64,000 bases of DNA from the NCBI RefSeq assembly GCF_033958435.1, contig NC_134137.1, positions 106,402,501 to 106,466,500 on the forward strand. The letters are read 5' to 3'. The notes beneath the pieces are model-generated. The model worked only from the letters and a program-made list of their open reading frames with translations, was not told where the DNA came from and did no database searches. Source of the DNA: Carettochelys insculpta (Eukaryota > Chordata > Testudines > Carettochelyidae). Positions within the stretch are counted from its first letter, which is position 1. Every line of letters begins with the position of its first letter. The position numbers were made by a program, and so were the translations under genes. This document shows, piece by piece, positions 55,642-64,000 of the stretch.

Positions 55642-56217
55642 CTGGCTCTTCTTTGAGTAGTGCCCCAGGGGTGCTCCACTCTGGGTGTCGGTGTGTCCTC
55701 ACGCTAGCGCTTGGGGATTCTTGTATAGTCATGGTTTCCCATGTCGCACATGCCCAGTGGCGGCACCTCTTGCTACCTGGCATGCGCATGGTATGAGCTC
55801 CTCAGCTCCTTCTTTACCATCCTCAGCTGTAGACAGAGCTTCATCCTCTCTGCAACGTAAGAGTTAGATAGCCTTAATTAGCAGTTCTATCGTTTCCCTT
55901 CCAAGTTGCTTTCCCAGTTTGCTCTGTTGTTCAAAGAAAAAAAAAATCTTTGTTGGATTAGTTAATTAAGGTGTGTTGCTGCATCACCACCACGCCAGCC
56001 TCCCCGGGTTTCAAGCAGTGTGAGATCTGCGGGGAACCTCCGACAGTCATGCTTCTTTGCTTCTTACATCAGACTCAATCCTGTGTATGCTGCTTCAGCT
56101 TAACTATGAGGGCTCAAAAGGATTGAGCTACTAGACTTAACACTTACTTGTATGAAAAATCTCATCAGCCAGCAGCCCTGGAGCAACTGCTCGTGGAGGA
56201 CTCGGTGCCAAAACCCA
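55642..56217 (+). pseudogene. third DIRS relic: 5' end and start of gag only
   Basis: CTCTTCTTTGAGTAGTGCCC followed by AGGGGTGCTCCACTCTGGGT parallels the DIRS left edge. Then come CTGTAGACAGAGCTTCATCC, a leader with an A-run, and a gag start equivalent: GGGTTTCAAGCAGTGTGAGA encodes the Phe-Lys-x-Cys-Glu pattern, with QPAALEQLL further on. It ends near 56217 and the rest of the element is absent. It is much more diverged than copies 1 and 2, so it represents an older DIRS lineage. Confidence 0.7.
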
Positions 56218-56219
56218 AA

Positions 56220-56440
56220 GGCCATTTATACACAGAGTGAAAAATGCTGATGAGGTGGGGATGCAAATTCCCCGCACCTCAGTAGCATAACGTCACATGA
56301 TTTGGAGTCCGGAAGACTGTTCTTCCGGACTCCAAAACGCTGTGTAGAAGCACGGCCCCGGGGGGGGCTTCCGGAAGGAAGTCCTTTTTCCGGAGGCCCC
56401 TTCTTCCCGAAAATTTTTGAAACATGTTATGCAGAATTAG
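56220..56440. mobile_element. MITE relic with perfect hairpin
   Basis: It opens GGCCATTTATACACAGAG, a decayed Harbinger-like terminus. Inside, 56301-56316 (TTTGGAGTCCGGAAGA) pairs exactly with 56321-56336 across a four-base loop. A TTCCGGAA-rich tract follows. The right terminus is not found. Confidence 0.5.
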
Positions 56441-56558
56441 ATGCTGAAATGAGATTCCTCCCTAGAGACCAAATCCCAGCAGTAACACTTTGAAAAGGTA
56501 TTCAGGAAGGACCATGAAACATCAATTGTCCAGTAGTTACATTATTAGATAGTCTGGG

Positions 56559-57014
56559 CAGTGCCATAACTAACTAAGTTTGCACCTGAGGCAAGAATAT
56601 AAAACGGCGCCCCCTCATATATTCGTAGTAGTTATTTTGTAGAAAGAGGGAAAATACAACACGTTGCTTACACTGGCCGTGGGGGCTGAGTCTGGTTTCC
56701 CCTGGGCTCGTTGGCGGGGAGGGGGAGGGCTGTGTGTGGTGGACCCACTGCACCCCCATTTCCCTGCCTCAGTGGGGCCCACGCTCCTAGCGGTTACTCA
56801 CAGCTGGCTGTGGTGGGGCCATGCAGGAAATGGGGGAGGGCAGGGGGTGGGTGCACGTGCTGACAACACGAGGTACAGAACCAAGATAGTAACGGGAGGT
56901 GGTGCAGTGTGTAGGTCCAGGGCCAAGGGTGTGTGTAGAAGTGCTGGTAGAGCTGTGTGCAAGCAGTGTGTGGGTGTGTGTGTACGTGTGAGATGGTGCT
57001 GTGCCTATCTATGA

Positions 57015-57056
<42 letters not shown>

Positions 57057-57872
57057 ATGATGGTGGTATTGTGTGTTGGGAGACGGTGTGTGGAGATGGT
57101 AAAGTGTGTACAGACAGGGCATGAATGGTGGTGGTGCTGTACCAAGAGGCAGGTGTATGTAAGTGCTGGTGGCCCTGTGTGTGGAAGTGGGGCAGTGTGC
57201 AGGGGCAGGGTGTACAGAAGTGGGTGATGGATGGGGCAGGGTGTGCTGGTAGCACTGTGTGTCAGGACAGGTGTGTGTAGAGGTGCTGTGTGTAGGGGCA
57301 GTATACGTGTGTGAAAGCACTGCTAATTCTGTGTACAGGGTGTGCTGGTGGCAGTGGAACTGTGTGCAGAGGCAGGGATATGTGGTGCTGTGTGCAGGGG
57401 CGGGGGTGGGTGGTGCTGTTTGCAGGGAGATGGTGTATGTGGTGGCACTGACTTTGGGACCAGGGGAGGTGGAGCTGTGTGCAAGGGTGGGGACAGGGAG
57501 TGTGAGTGGTGCTATGCACCCCCAGGTCCGCACTCTAACCCAATCCCCCTTCTCTCCCCCAGAGCCAGGCACCCCTAGGCCCCTACTCTAACCCCCTCCC
57601 TTCCCCTCACCCAGAGCCAGGCTTCCCCAGGCCGCTGCTGTAACCCACCCCACCCCCTGTCCCTCCACTCTAACCCAATCCCCCTCTACCAACCCCTGGA
57701 GCCAGGCACTTCCAGGCCATGGTCCTCTCTCCCCACCGGGACCCGCTGTGGCAGTGTAAGGGGTGAGTCAAGTACAGCGCTTGCCTCGGGCAGCAGGAAC
57801 TCCTCGGGCACTCGAACGACATCTTGCGCCCAAGGCGAGTGCCTCTCTTGCCTCACCCTTGTTATAGCCCTG
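56559..57872. mobile_element. hAT-like element carrying GT-rich minisatellite
   Basis: The left end CAGTGCCATAAC and right end, on the minus strand, CAGGGCTATAAC are inverted. Just inside both are CTGAGGCAAG and CTTGCCTCA blocks. No 8-bp duplication is readable. From about 56930 to 57500 the interior is an irregular GT/GGTG minisatellite including (GT)18 at 57018-57054. Frames of up to 187 aa on both strands arise from this low-complexity sequence. Confidence 0.55.
57018..57054. repeat. (GT)n microsatellite
   Basis: About 18 uninterrupted GT units inside the hAT-like element. Confidence 0.95.
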
Positions 57873-58789
57873 GGGGAGCACACCTGTAGGAGTGTACACA
57901 TTAGCCAGAGACTCTCCAGGTCTGTGTCTCTAGGGTTATCCTGGTACTTCTGAGAGAGTTTGTATTCCTTCGCATGCAGCTTGTTTTTATTCCGTTATCG
58001 CTAGCATTACTTCCACTAATTACTCTTAACTGTAGATTGAAGGGAATGTCAAATTTAAGAGCAATGTATCTTTCCTTAAGCAAATCTTGAACACTGGAGC
58101 ACCCAACACCCTGGGATCTTAAGTTTTCATCTTTTTTTTTTTTTTTGTTCCTTTGGTTGGTTGTGCTAGTAAGTTCTCCGAGGCCGTGCTGTAAGTAGTG
58201 CCAATGGTTAAGGCCATCTAATGTTTTCTTTTGCAAACCTTGTTTTCAGTCACTTACGGCTATGATACACTTTCATTTGTTTGGTCTAAATCCTTCCATT
58301 AGAAGTTCCAATAAAACAGTTTCTAGCACCTTTCTGTTTGAAATTTGGCAAAAGGTACACCCTGGCTTCAGCCACATGCCTTTTGTTGTAGCCCTGAAAA
58401 TCCATCTACTTTTGGTGGAGGTTATTTAGCTTCTAAAAATCACCACTTGCTGAGGTTAGTTTAACAGCTGAGTTCTCCAAAGATGCATCTGCACTGAGTA
58501 TGCTGCCACCCAAAGCTGCTAGTTTAGATTCTCCCCGCAACTGGTATTCCCTGATGCCAACGGTTGCTTTGGCACCAACATTAGAATCTTGAGTGGGTGT
58601 AGTCGCCTCTTTGCTCTCTCTGCTCCCTCTGCTGTTGCCCTAGCAATCCCAACAATGAGCAAGTTATCTTCCCTGAATGCAGCGAAGCTGCCCAGGGGAT
58701 GGGGAGATATGTGAGGTGAAGAAGAGTCTTTAACATGCACACTCACCTCCAGATCCTCAGTTCCTGAGATTCAGCATTCTTCCGCTGTC
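57873..58789. other. no gene recognised
   Basis: Contains a T-run near 58132-58146. No family motif is seen. Confidence 0.5.
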
Positions 58790-58870
58790 ATGTTAAGGCC
58801 AGAAGGATGAGTTGACCTTCTGTGTATCACAGGCCATTAAATTTCATCCAGTCTAGTAAATAGCTTGGAA
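58790..58870 (-). mobile_element. CR1 3' end scrap
   Basis: GTTAAGGCCAGAAGGATGAG followed by GTATCACAGGCCATTAAA resembles the CR1 3' end fragment at 41419-41550 in the same reversed orientation, more diverged. Confidence 0.45.
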
Positions 58871-58971
58871 ACCCATTGCTAAAGTTTGCATCTCATATAC
58901 GCAGAGAGAAACTGCTACTACCAATTTGTTTTTTAATTTAGGTGGCAGCGATCTGACCAATAGGTCTCTAG

Positions 58972-59167
58972 CATGGGTGTCCAAACTTTTGGCTTGCCTG
59001 GGCCGCATTGAGTGAAGAGGAGTTGTCTTGGGCCGCATATAAAATATATAATATAGTTAATGTATATAAATCACATAATAATGTTAAAAGTTTGCGATCT
59101 TGTGGGGCCGCATTACTAGCTGTCCAGGGCCGCAAGCGGCCCGCAAGCTGTGGGTTGGACACGCCTG
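58972..59167. mobile_element. hAT-type MITE, 196 bp
   Basis: Left end CATGGGTGTCCAAAC; right end, on the minus strand, CAGGCGTGTCCAACC. Flanks GTCTCTAG (58964-58971) and GTCTATAG (59168-59175) differ at one position of eight. GGGCCGCAT motifs are repeated inside. It is non-coding. Confidence 0.85.
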
Positions 59168-59594
59168 GTCTATAGGTTCCAACTCTGCTGATGACCCATG
59201 CAGGAATTAATGCAGTTCCATATGGTAGACTGTTTTTTATCAGTTTGATTTTTGAAAAACTTAGGAAATCACATACAAAATACTAAAGTAAAATAATTTT
59301 ACTGTTGCCAAGTAAAAAACATTCAAAATTGACAAATGTGGCAGGTTCCACCTAGAAAAATGATATGACTATGTAACAAAAACTCTATCATCTGTCTGTC
59401 TCACACACACACGTACACAGCGGCTGCACTGAGGTGGTATGGGCAGCCGATGCTCTTGTGGGACTGCATTTACCACAGTAATGGAAAAAACCCTTCCGTC
59501 ACTGGCAAAGAGTCAACGTGACATGCTGCGGAAGTGTAGCTGCAGCTGTAGTATTTGCAGTGTAAATATACTTCTATAAGGTTCTATATACTTC
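59168..59594. other. no gene recognised
   Basis: AT-rich spacer with a short CA-rich run near 59401-59418. Confidence 0.5.
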
Positions 59595-61334
59595 AGCGAG
59601 GAGGGAGGAACAGTAACAGGGAATGTGGAAATGGCAGAGGTGTTTAATGATTTCTTTGTTTCGGTCTTCACTGAGAAGTCTGAGGGAATGCCTGACACAG
59701 AGAATGCTAGTGAAAAAGGGGTAGGTTTAGAAGTTGAAATAGGAAAAGAACAAATTAAAATTTACTTACAGAAATTAGATGTCTGCAAATCAACAGGGCC
59801 TGATGAAATGCATCCTAGAATCCTCAAGGAGCTGATAGAAGAGGTATCTGAGCCTTTAGCAATCATTTTTGGTAAATCGTGGGAGACGGGAGAGATTCCA
59901 GAAGACTGGAAAAGGGCAAATATAGTACCCATTTATAAAAAGGGGAACAAGAAATAACCCAGGAAACTACAGGCCAGTCAGCTTAACTTCTGTGCCAGGA
60001 AAGATAATGGAGCAGGTAATTAAAGAAATCATCTGCAAGCAGTTGGAAGGTGGTAAAGTGCTAGGGAACAGCCAGCATCGTTTTGTTAAAAACAGATCAT
60101 GTCAAACCAATCTAATAGCTTTCTTTGATAGAATAACGAGTCTTGTGGATAAGAGAGAAGTGGTGGATGTGGTATACCTAGACTTCAGTAAAGCATTTGA
60201 CACAGTCTCACATAATATACTTATCAATAAACTATGCAAATACAACTTAGATGGGGCTACTATAAGGTGTGTGAACAACTGGCTGGATAACCATACCCAG
60301 AGAGTAGTTATTAATGGTTTTCAATCCTGCTGGAAAAGTATAACTAGTGGGGTTCCACAGGGGTCTGTTTTAGGACCAGTTCTGTTCAATATCTTCATTA
60401 ACGATTTAGATATTGACATAGAAAGTACACTTACTAAGTTTGCAGATGATACCAAGCGGGGAAGGGTTGCAACTTCTTTGGAGGATAGGGTCATAATTCA
60501 AAAGGATCTGGATAAACTGGAGAAATGGGCTGAGGTAAACAGGATGAAGTTGAATAAGGACAAATGCAAAGTGCTCCACTTAGGAAGGAACAATCAGTGT
60601 CACATATACAGAATGGGAAAGGACTGCCTAGGAATGAGTACAGCAGAAAGGGATCTGGGGGTTATAGTGGACCACAAGCTAAATATGAGTCAACAGTGTG
60701 ATGCTGTTGCAAAAAAGGCAAACATGATTCTAGGATGCATTAACAGGTGTGTTGTGAACAAGACACGAGAAGTCATTCTCCCGCTCTACTCTGCGCTGGT
60801 TAGGCCTCAGCTGGAGTATTGTGTCCAGTTCTGGGCACCGCAGTTCAGGAAGGATGTGGAGAAATTGGAGAGGGTCCAGAGGAGAGCAACAAGAATGATC
60901 AAAGGTCTAGAGAACATGACCTGTAAAGAAAGGCTGAAAGAATTGGGCTTGTTTAGTTTGGAAAAGAGAAGATTGAGGGGGGACATGATAGCAGTTTTCA
61001 GGTATCTAAAAGGGTGTCATAAGGCAGAGGGAGGGAACTTGTTCTTCCTTGCCTTTGAGGATAGAACAAGAGGCAATGGACTTAAATTGCAGCAGGGGAG
61101 GTTCAGGTTGGACATTAGGAAAAACTTCCTAACTGTCAGGGTGATCAAACACTGGAATGAATTGCCAAGGGAGGTGGTAGAATCTCCATCACTGGAGATA
61201 TTTAAGAAGAGGTTAGATAGATGGCTTTCAGGGATGGTCTAGAAAGTGCTTGGTCCTGCCATGAGGGCAGGGGGCTGGACTTGATGACCTCTCGAGGTCC
61301 CTTCCAGTCCTACTCTTCTATGATTCTATGATTC
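59595..61334 (+). mobile_element. CR1 LINE, 5'-truncated, youngest copy
   Basis: About 1.74 kb of ORF2 and 3' UTR, ending in GATTCTATGATTCTAAG, the 8-bp tail repeat that defines CR1. The 5' part (endonuclease) is missing. TAAGGTT occurs at 59577-59583 and 61335-61341, but CR1 elements usually lack long duplications and this could be chance. Confidence 0.9.
59625..61242 (+). pseudogene. CR1 ORF2 reverse transcriptase, one frame break
   Basis: The first frame (59625-59957) carries [11 protein letters not shown], then [13 protein letters not shown] and [19 protein letters not shown]. One extra base near 59953-59957 ends it. The next frame, open for 416 codons from 59992, carries the catalytic core: YLDFSKAFDTVSHNIL (about residues 62-77), SGVPQGSVLGPVLFNIFIND (119-138) and the active-site FADD at 150-153. 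Further on are RPQLEYCVQFWAPQFRKDVE, VQRRATRMI and the NFLTVRVIKHWNELP tail. Both catalytic aspartates remain. Lacking endonuclease and promoter, the copy is not autonomous. Confidence 0.85.
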
Positions 61335-61341
61335 TAAGGTT

Positions 61342-62659
61342 GCATGGGCAACCTTAATTTTGGTGTTTAGTAACATCTGAATACTTTATTTTTCAGCCTA
61401 ATTTTAAATATTTTGTATATGCAATGTTTTGAAAAGCACATAGGACACTAAGATCTCAGTGCTGGTTTGGGCCTTTGTTTAACACTAATTTAAATGTCAA
61501 ATAAGTGAATCTGCAGTTGTTCAGAAATGGTATTTGCTGTTGGTTTAAAATTTTTTGCTTAGTTTTTTGTTTTGTTTATTTTCTAGTGGAAAAGAACATG
61601 CTAGTGCAAGCAGGAATGCTATGGTACTTGCTGGGCGGTGTGTGAATTGTAGCCATTCATTTATTACAGTTGGAATTAGATTTAGGGTCTGAATCTCCCC
61701 TGTCTGGCACCTTGTGTAGTCATTTACATCTCTGCAAAACGGGTGTAAAATGCTGTTGGAGCACCACTTTGCTCAGTTGTAAATGACCACTAAGGTGCAA
61801 AGTAGTTGTGAATCAAGCCCTGCTGTTGACATTTTGTATGGAACAGTATAGTCGTGCATGTCGTACTGAGGGCTGGGTGGGACAGAACCAGGTTATGCTT
61901 TTTGATACCTTAGTTCTCCACCAATAACTGGAAAATTGTTCTAATTTTGAGACCTTTCCTTTGATGACCTAGCTGTGACTATGATCCTCTCCTGTGCTGG
62001 GGGTCATTACTTATGAAGATCTGTTTAGAGGATCATAGCCTAGTTCATAACCAGACAAACAGAATGTAGTCATGACCCTCCATACCCTCAATGCTTCCGA
62101 AGCAGAAGCATAGCATATCTGTGAAGCCTGACCCTTTTTCGTTACTCTGGGTTGTCACTGTGATAGAGCCAAGTTGTTGTGCCATAGGAGCTCATATTTT
62201 ATATTTGGCTTGACAGTGTAAATAGAGAAGTGCTTTAAAAAGCCTGTATATTCCAGCTAAGATCTCTACTAAGGCTTGCCAGTCCACAAGTGGAAGGCCT
62301 GATCCTGTGATGTGTTGAATATCTTCAGTTCAATGAGTTTAGTTGCTCAGCACTTCTCATAGTTAGTACTTTTGGGGAGTTAATTATTAAACATCTCTAC
62401 TTGTTTTGCCTTATTGAAAAGTTAAAGAGAAAGCTCCCAAATTAAATACATGAATGAAAAGCAATAATATGTTACGTACTCTGAGAAGAGAAGGAAGGTC
62501 TTGAGGTTTAAACCATAAAACTGAGGAGTCAGTGTATCTGAGATCTGGTCTAAACTCTGCCACAGACTTCCTGTGTGATACTGAGCAAGGCATTTATCTC
62601 CTCTGTGCTTTGGTTTTTCCATTGACAGATTTCCAGTGGGAATCATGCCTGCCACTGAT
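61342..62659. other. no gene recognised
   Basis: AT-rich sequence without element signature or credible frame. Confidence 0.5.
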
Positions 62660-62778
62660 AGGGTTGCTAGTCCTTCAGGACTGCTCTGGCGTCTCCAAGA
62701 ATTGAAGATTAATCTTTCATTAAAGATTATGTCGTGATGAAATCTCCAGGAACACATCCAACCAAAACTGGCAACCCT
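62660..62778. mobile_element. short hAT-like MITE
   Basis: AGGGTTGCTAGTCC at the left and CTGGCAACCCT at the right are inverted. Between them, TTGAAGATTAATCTTTCATT and AAAGATTATGTCGTGATGAA form internal repeats. No target duplication is clear. Confidence 0.6.
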
Positions 62779-63555
62779 GTCTTCCAAGGCTTGGTAAAAT
62801 GTTGGATTATTTAGTGTTTATAATTTAATTTTCACTAGGCATTAATGTATTTCATTAGGCTGTGGCAACCTATGCTCATAGGCACATTTCAGTAGTATGG
62901 CTATATCTTCCAGTAAACTTAAAGGCATGAATTGGACCCAAAATGAATTAATCATTAGAAATGGGATGTACTTTGAAATAGCATGGATGCGTTACCTTTA
63001 TCATGTGAAAAGTTTTCTACAACTTTGCTTCCAAGGTTTCATGTTTTGAATATAAATATGAATATATTATTGCTTGTTTAACATTTATGTTATGGTGTGC
63101 TTGGTGTGTCACAAATAGAGGATACAATGATTACATATAACGTTGCAGGCAGTGAAGTAATTTTGCTCACAAAGTGAGGAAGAAACAAAGACCTTTCCCA
63201 ACAGAACAACAGTGTACTAGCCTCATGAGGTTCTCTATTGGTGATGGTTGTGCTATTTTGGTTTGCTTCCTTCTTGCACTTGGCTACTTCAGATCCACTG
63301 TGGGCGTTGTGGCACCTAATGTCTGGGGAATAGCCAAAGCACAGGACTGTGACATCTATGGACCCTCCCCCATCCTCAACACAGTAATAGTGGTGCCTGT
63401 ACTGGTAGCCCTTCTGGAGGTTTCAGCAGCCACTGTGCATCTGTTGAGAGAAACCCTCCACAGAGGGTATGCTTTGAGGAAGACACTAGTGGCTGCAGCA
63501 CACTTGTGAATTTCCCACTGTCTTATCTGATTCTGCATATTCATTTATTCATTGA
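62779..63555. other. no confident gene; 111-aa frame of unknown origin
   Basis: A plus-strand frame at 63174-63509 has no recognised family. Its segment GYFRSTVGVVAPNVWGIAKA faintly recalls the RSTVG motif in the N-terminal part of Harbinger nucleases, so a decayed transposase fragment is possible. It is too weak to call. Confidence 0.3.
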
Positions 63556-63782
63556 CCTCACTCACTTCTGCCTCCCTACTAAACCCCCTGGATTTTCCTT
63601 CCTCTCCCTCAGAGTTTTCTCTCTGTCCTCCCTCCCTCCCAAAATTCTCTCTCTCTCCTCCCCATGTGTTCACTTCTGTCCTATCTTTTCTCCAAACCTT
63701 CTCCTTCTTCCCTTCCCTTCCTTTCCTTTCCTTCCTTCCTCCATCCACATTCTTTCCGCTCACTTCCTGTCTAGTTCCTGCC
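63556..63782. repeat. pyrimidine-rich low-complexity tract
   Basis: More than 200 bases dominated by C and T on the plus strand, with CCTTCC and TCTCTC units. The long frames on both strands here come from composition. Confidence 0.85.
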
Positions 63783-63798
63783 TCACAAAGCTGTCTCA

Positions 63799-64000
63799 GG
63801 CTGTGTCTATACTCCTGCAGAAGATCAACCCACTCAGAGTTGCTCTTCTGAGGTTTTGTTTTGCACATGCTTGAAATGGTGCTTTTCAGGGTTCAAGTTG
63901 ACCCCAGAACTACTCACGAGCAGTGAAGATTGAGGAAGGTTGATGGGCAGTCACAAGGAGTAAGGGGAGTTGAGGAGAGAGTTTCTCCCATTGACCTCCC
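63799..64000. mobile_element. Harbinger-type MITE, running off the window
   Basis: It begins GGCTGTGTCTATACTCCTGC, the family terminus, then AGAAGATCAACCC and, at the window end, CCCATTGACCTCCC. It matches the internal order of the element at 15276-15525. The right end lies beyond the window. Confidence 0.7.

Noticed and set aside
56794..57591. Several frames of 110-187 aa on both strands
   Set aside because: They arise from GT-rich low-complexity sequence without stops.
59577..61341. TAAGGTT as a CR1 target duplication
   Set aside because: CR1 insertions usually lack such duplications and the right copy overlaps the tail repeat, so coincidence is likely.
63174..63509. 111-aa frame as a membrane protein gene
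   Set aside because: A hydrophobic stretch is present, but there is no start context, splice support or family. A faint Harbinger-like RSTVG segment is the only hint.
63506..63874. 122-aa plus and 107-aa minus frames
   Set aside because: They are products of a pyrimidine-rich tract.
2..63999. CRISPR array, prokaryotic operon or phage
   Set aside because: No regularly spaced repeats or ribosome-binding-site-linked genes; all evidence is for vertebrate nuclear DNA.

Overview
The window reads as repeat-dense nuclear DNA from a sauropsid, most probably a turtle. This rests on the mix of element families: CR1 LINEs, DIRS tyrosine-recombinase retrotransposons, PIF/Harbinger transposons with many short relatives, hAT-type short elements, and a SINE-like family that I recognise as turtle-type from memory, not from a search. 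There is no operon structure, no tRNA or rRNA, no CRISPR array and no host gene exon that I can support. Nearly every substantial open frame belongs to a mobile element, so the segment is intergenic or lies inside a large intron.

Layout. 281-4800: a 4.5-kb PIF/Harbinger transposon with two convergent genes, a Myb/SANT-like DNA-binding protein (+) and a HARBI1-like nuclease (-), both frame-broken. 5964-6600: an old Harbinger transposase relic cut by a SINE. 9.4-17.1 kb: a CR1 3' end, SINE-like copies, a 1.4-kb CR1 and two hAT-type elements. 17.1-26 kb: AT-rich and nearly empty. 26-29.2 kb: a CR1, a 501-bp hAT-type element, and a second old Harbinger transposase relic split by a 421-bp palindromic element. 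29.8-30.5 kb: microsatellite and a G-rich minisatellite. 30.8-33.1 kb: a non-CR1 LINE with a 5' inversion. 36.8-39.4 kb: a TAA-flanked MITE, a 5'-truncated sister of that LINE with a 17-bp target duplication, and a hAT-type element. 41978-48079 and 49398-55504: two DIRS elements of about 6.1 kb in the same orientation, with a 338-bp MITE between them. 55.6-56.2 kb: the 5' relic of a third, older DIRS. 56.5-57.9 kb: a large hAT-like element swollen by a GT-rich minisatellite. 59.6-61.3 kb: the youngest CR1, with a 416-codon intact reverse transcriptase frame. 62.7-64.0 kb: a short hAT-like element, a pyrimidine tract and a MITE running off the end.

How the parts relate. The Harbinger at the left end carries the two proteins such transposons need. 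Short elements across the window share its terminal style (GGCTAYGTCTACAC) and, where flanks are readable, its 3-bp TTA/TAA target duplications, so they look like passengers of this machinery. The DIRS copies keep the full architecture: inverted terminal repeats, a gag-like ORF, overlapping RT-RNase H and tyrosine recombinase ORFs, and an internal complementary region that fuses the complements of both ends. Each copy is disabled at positions that are sound in the other. Nested insertions give relative ages: SINE and palindromic MITE after the old Harbinger relics, and DIRS copy 2 after a CR1.
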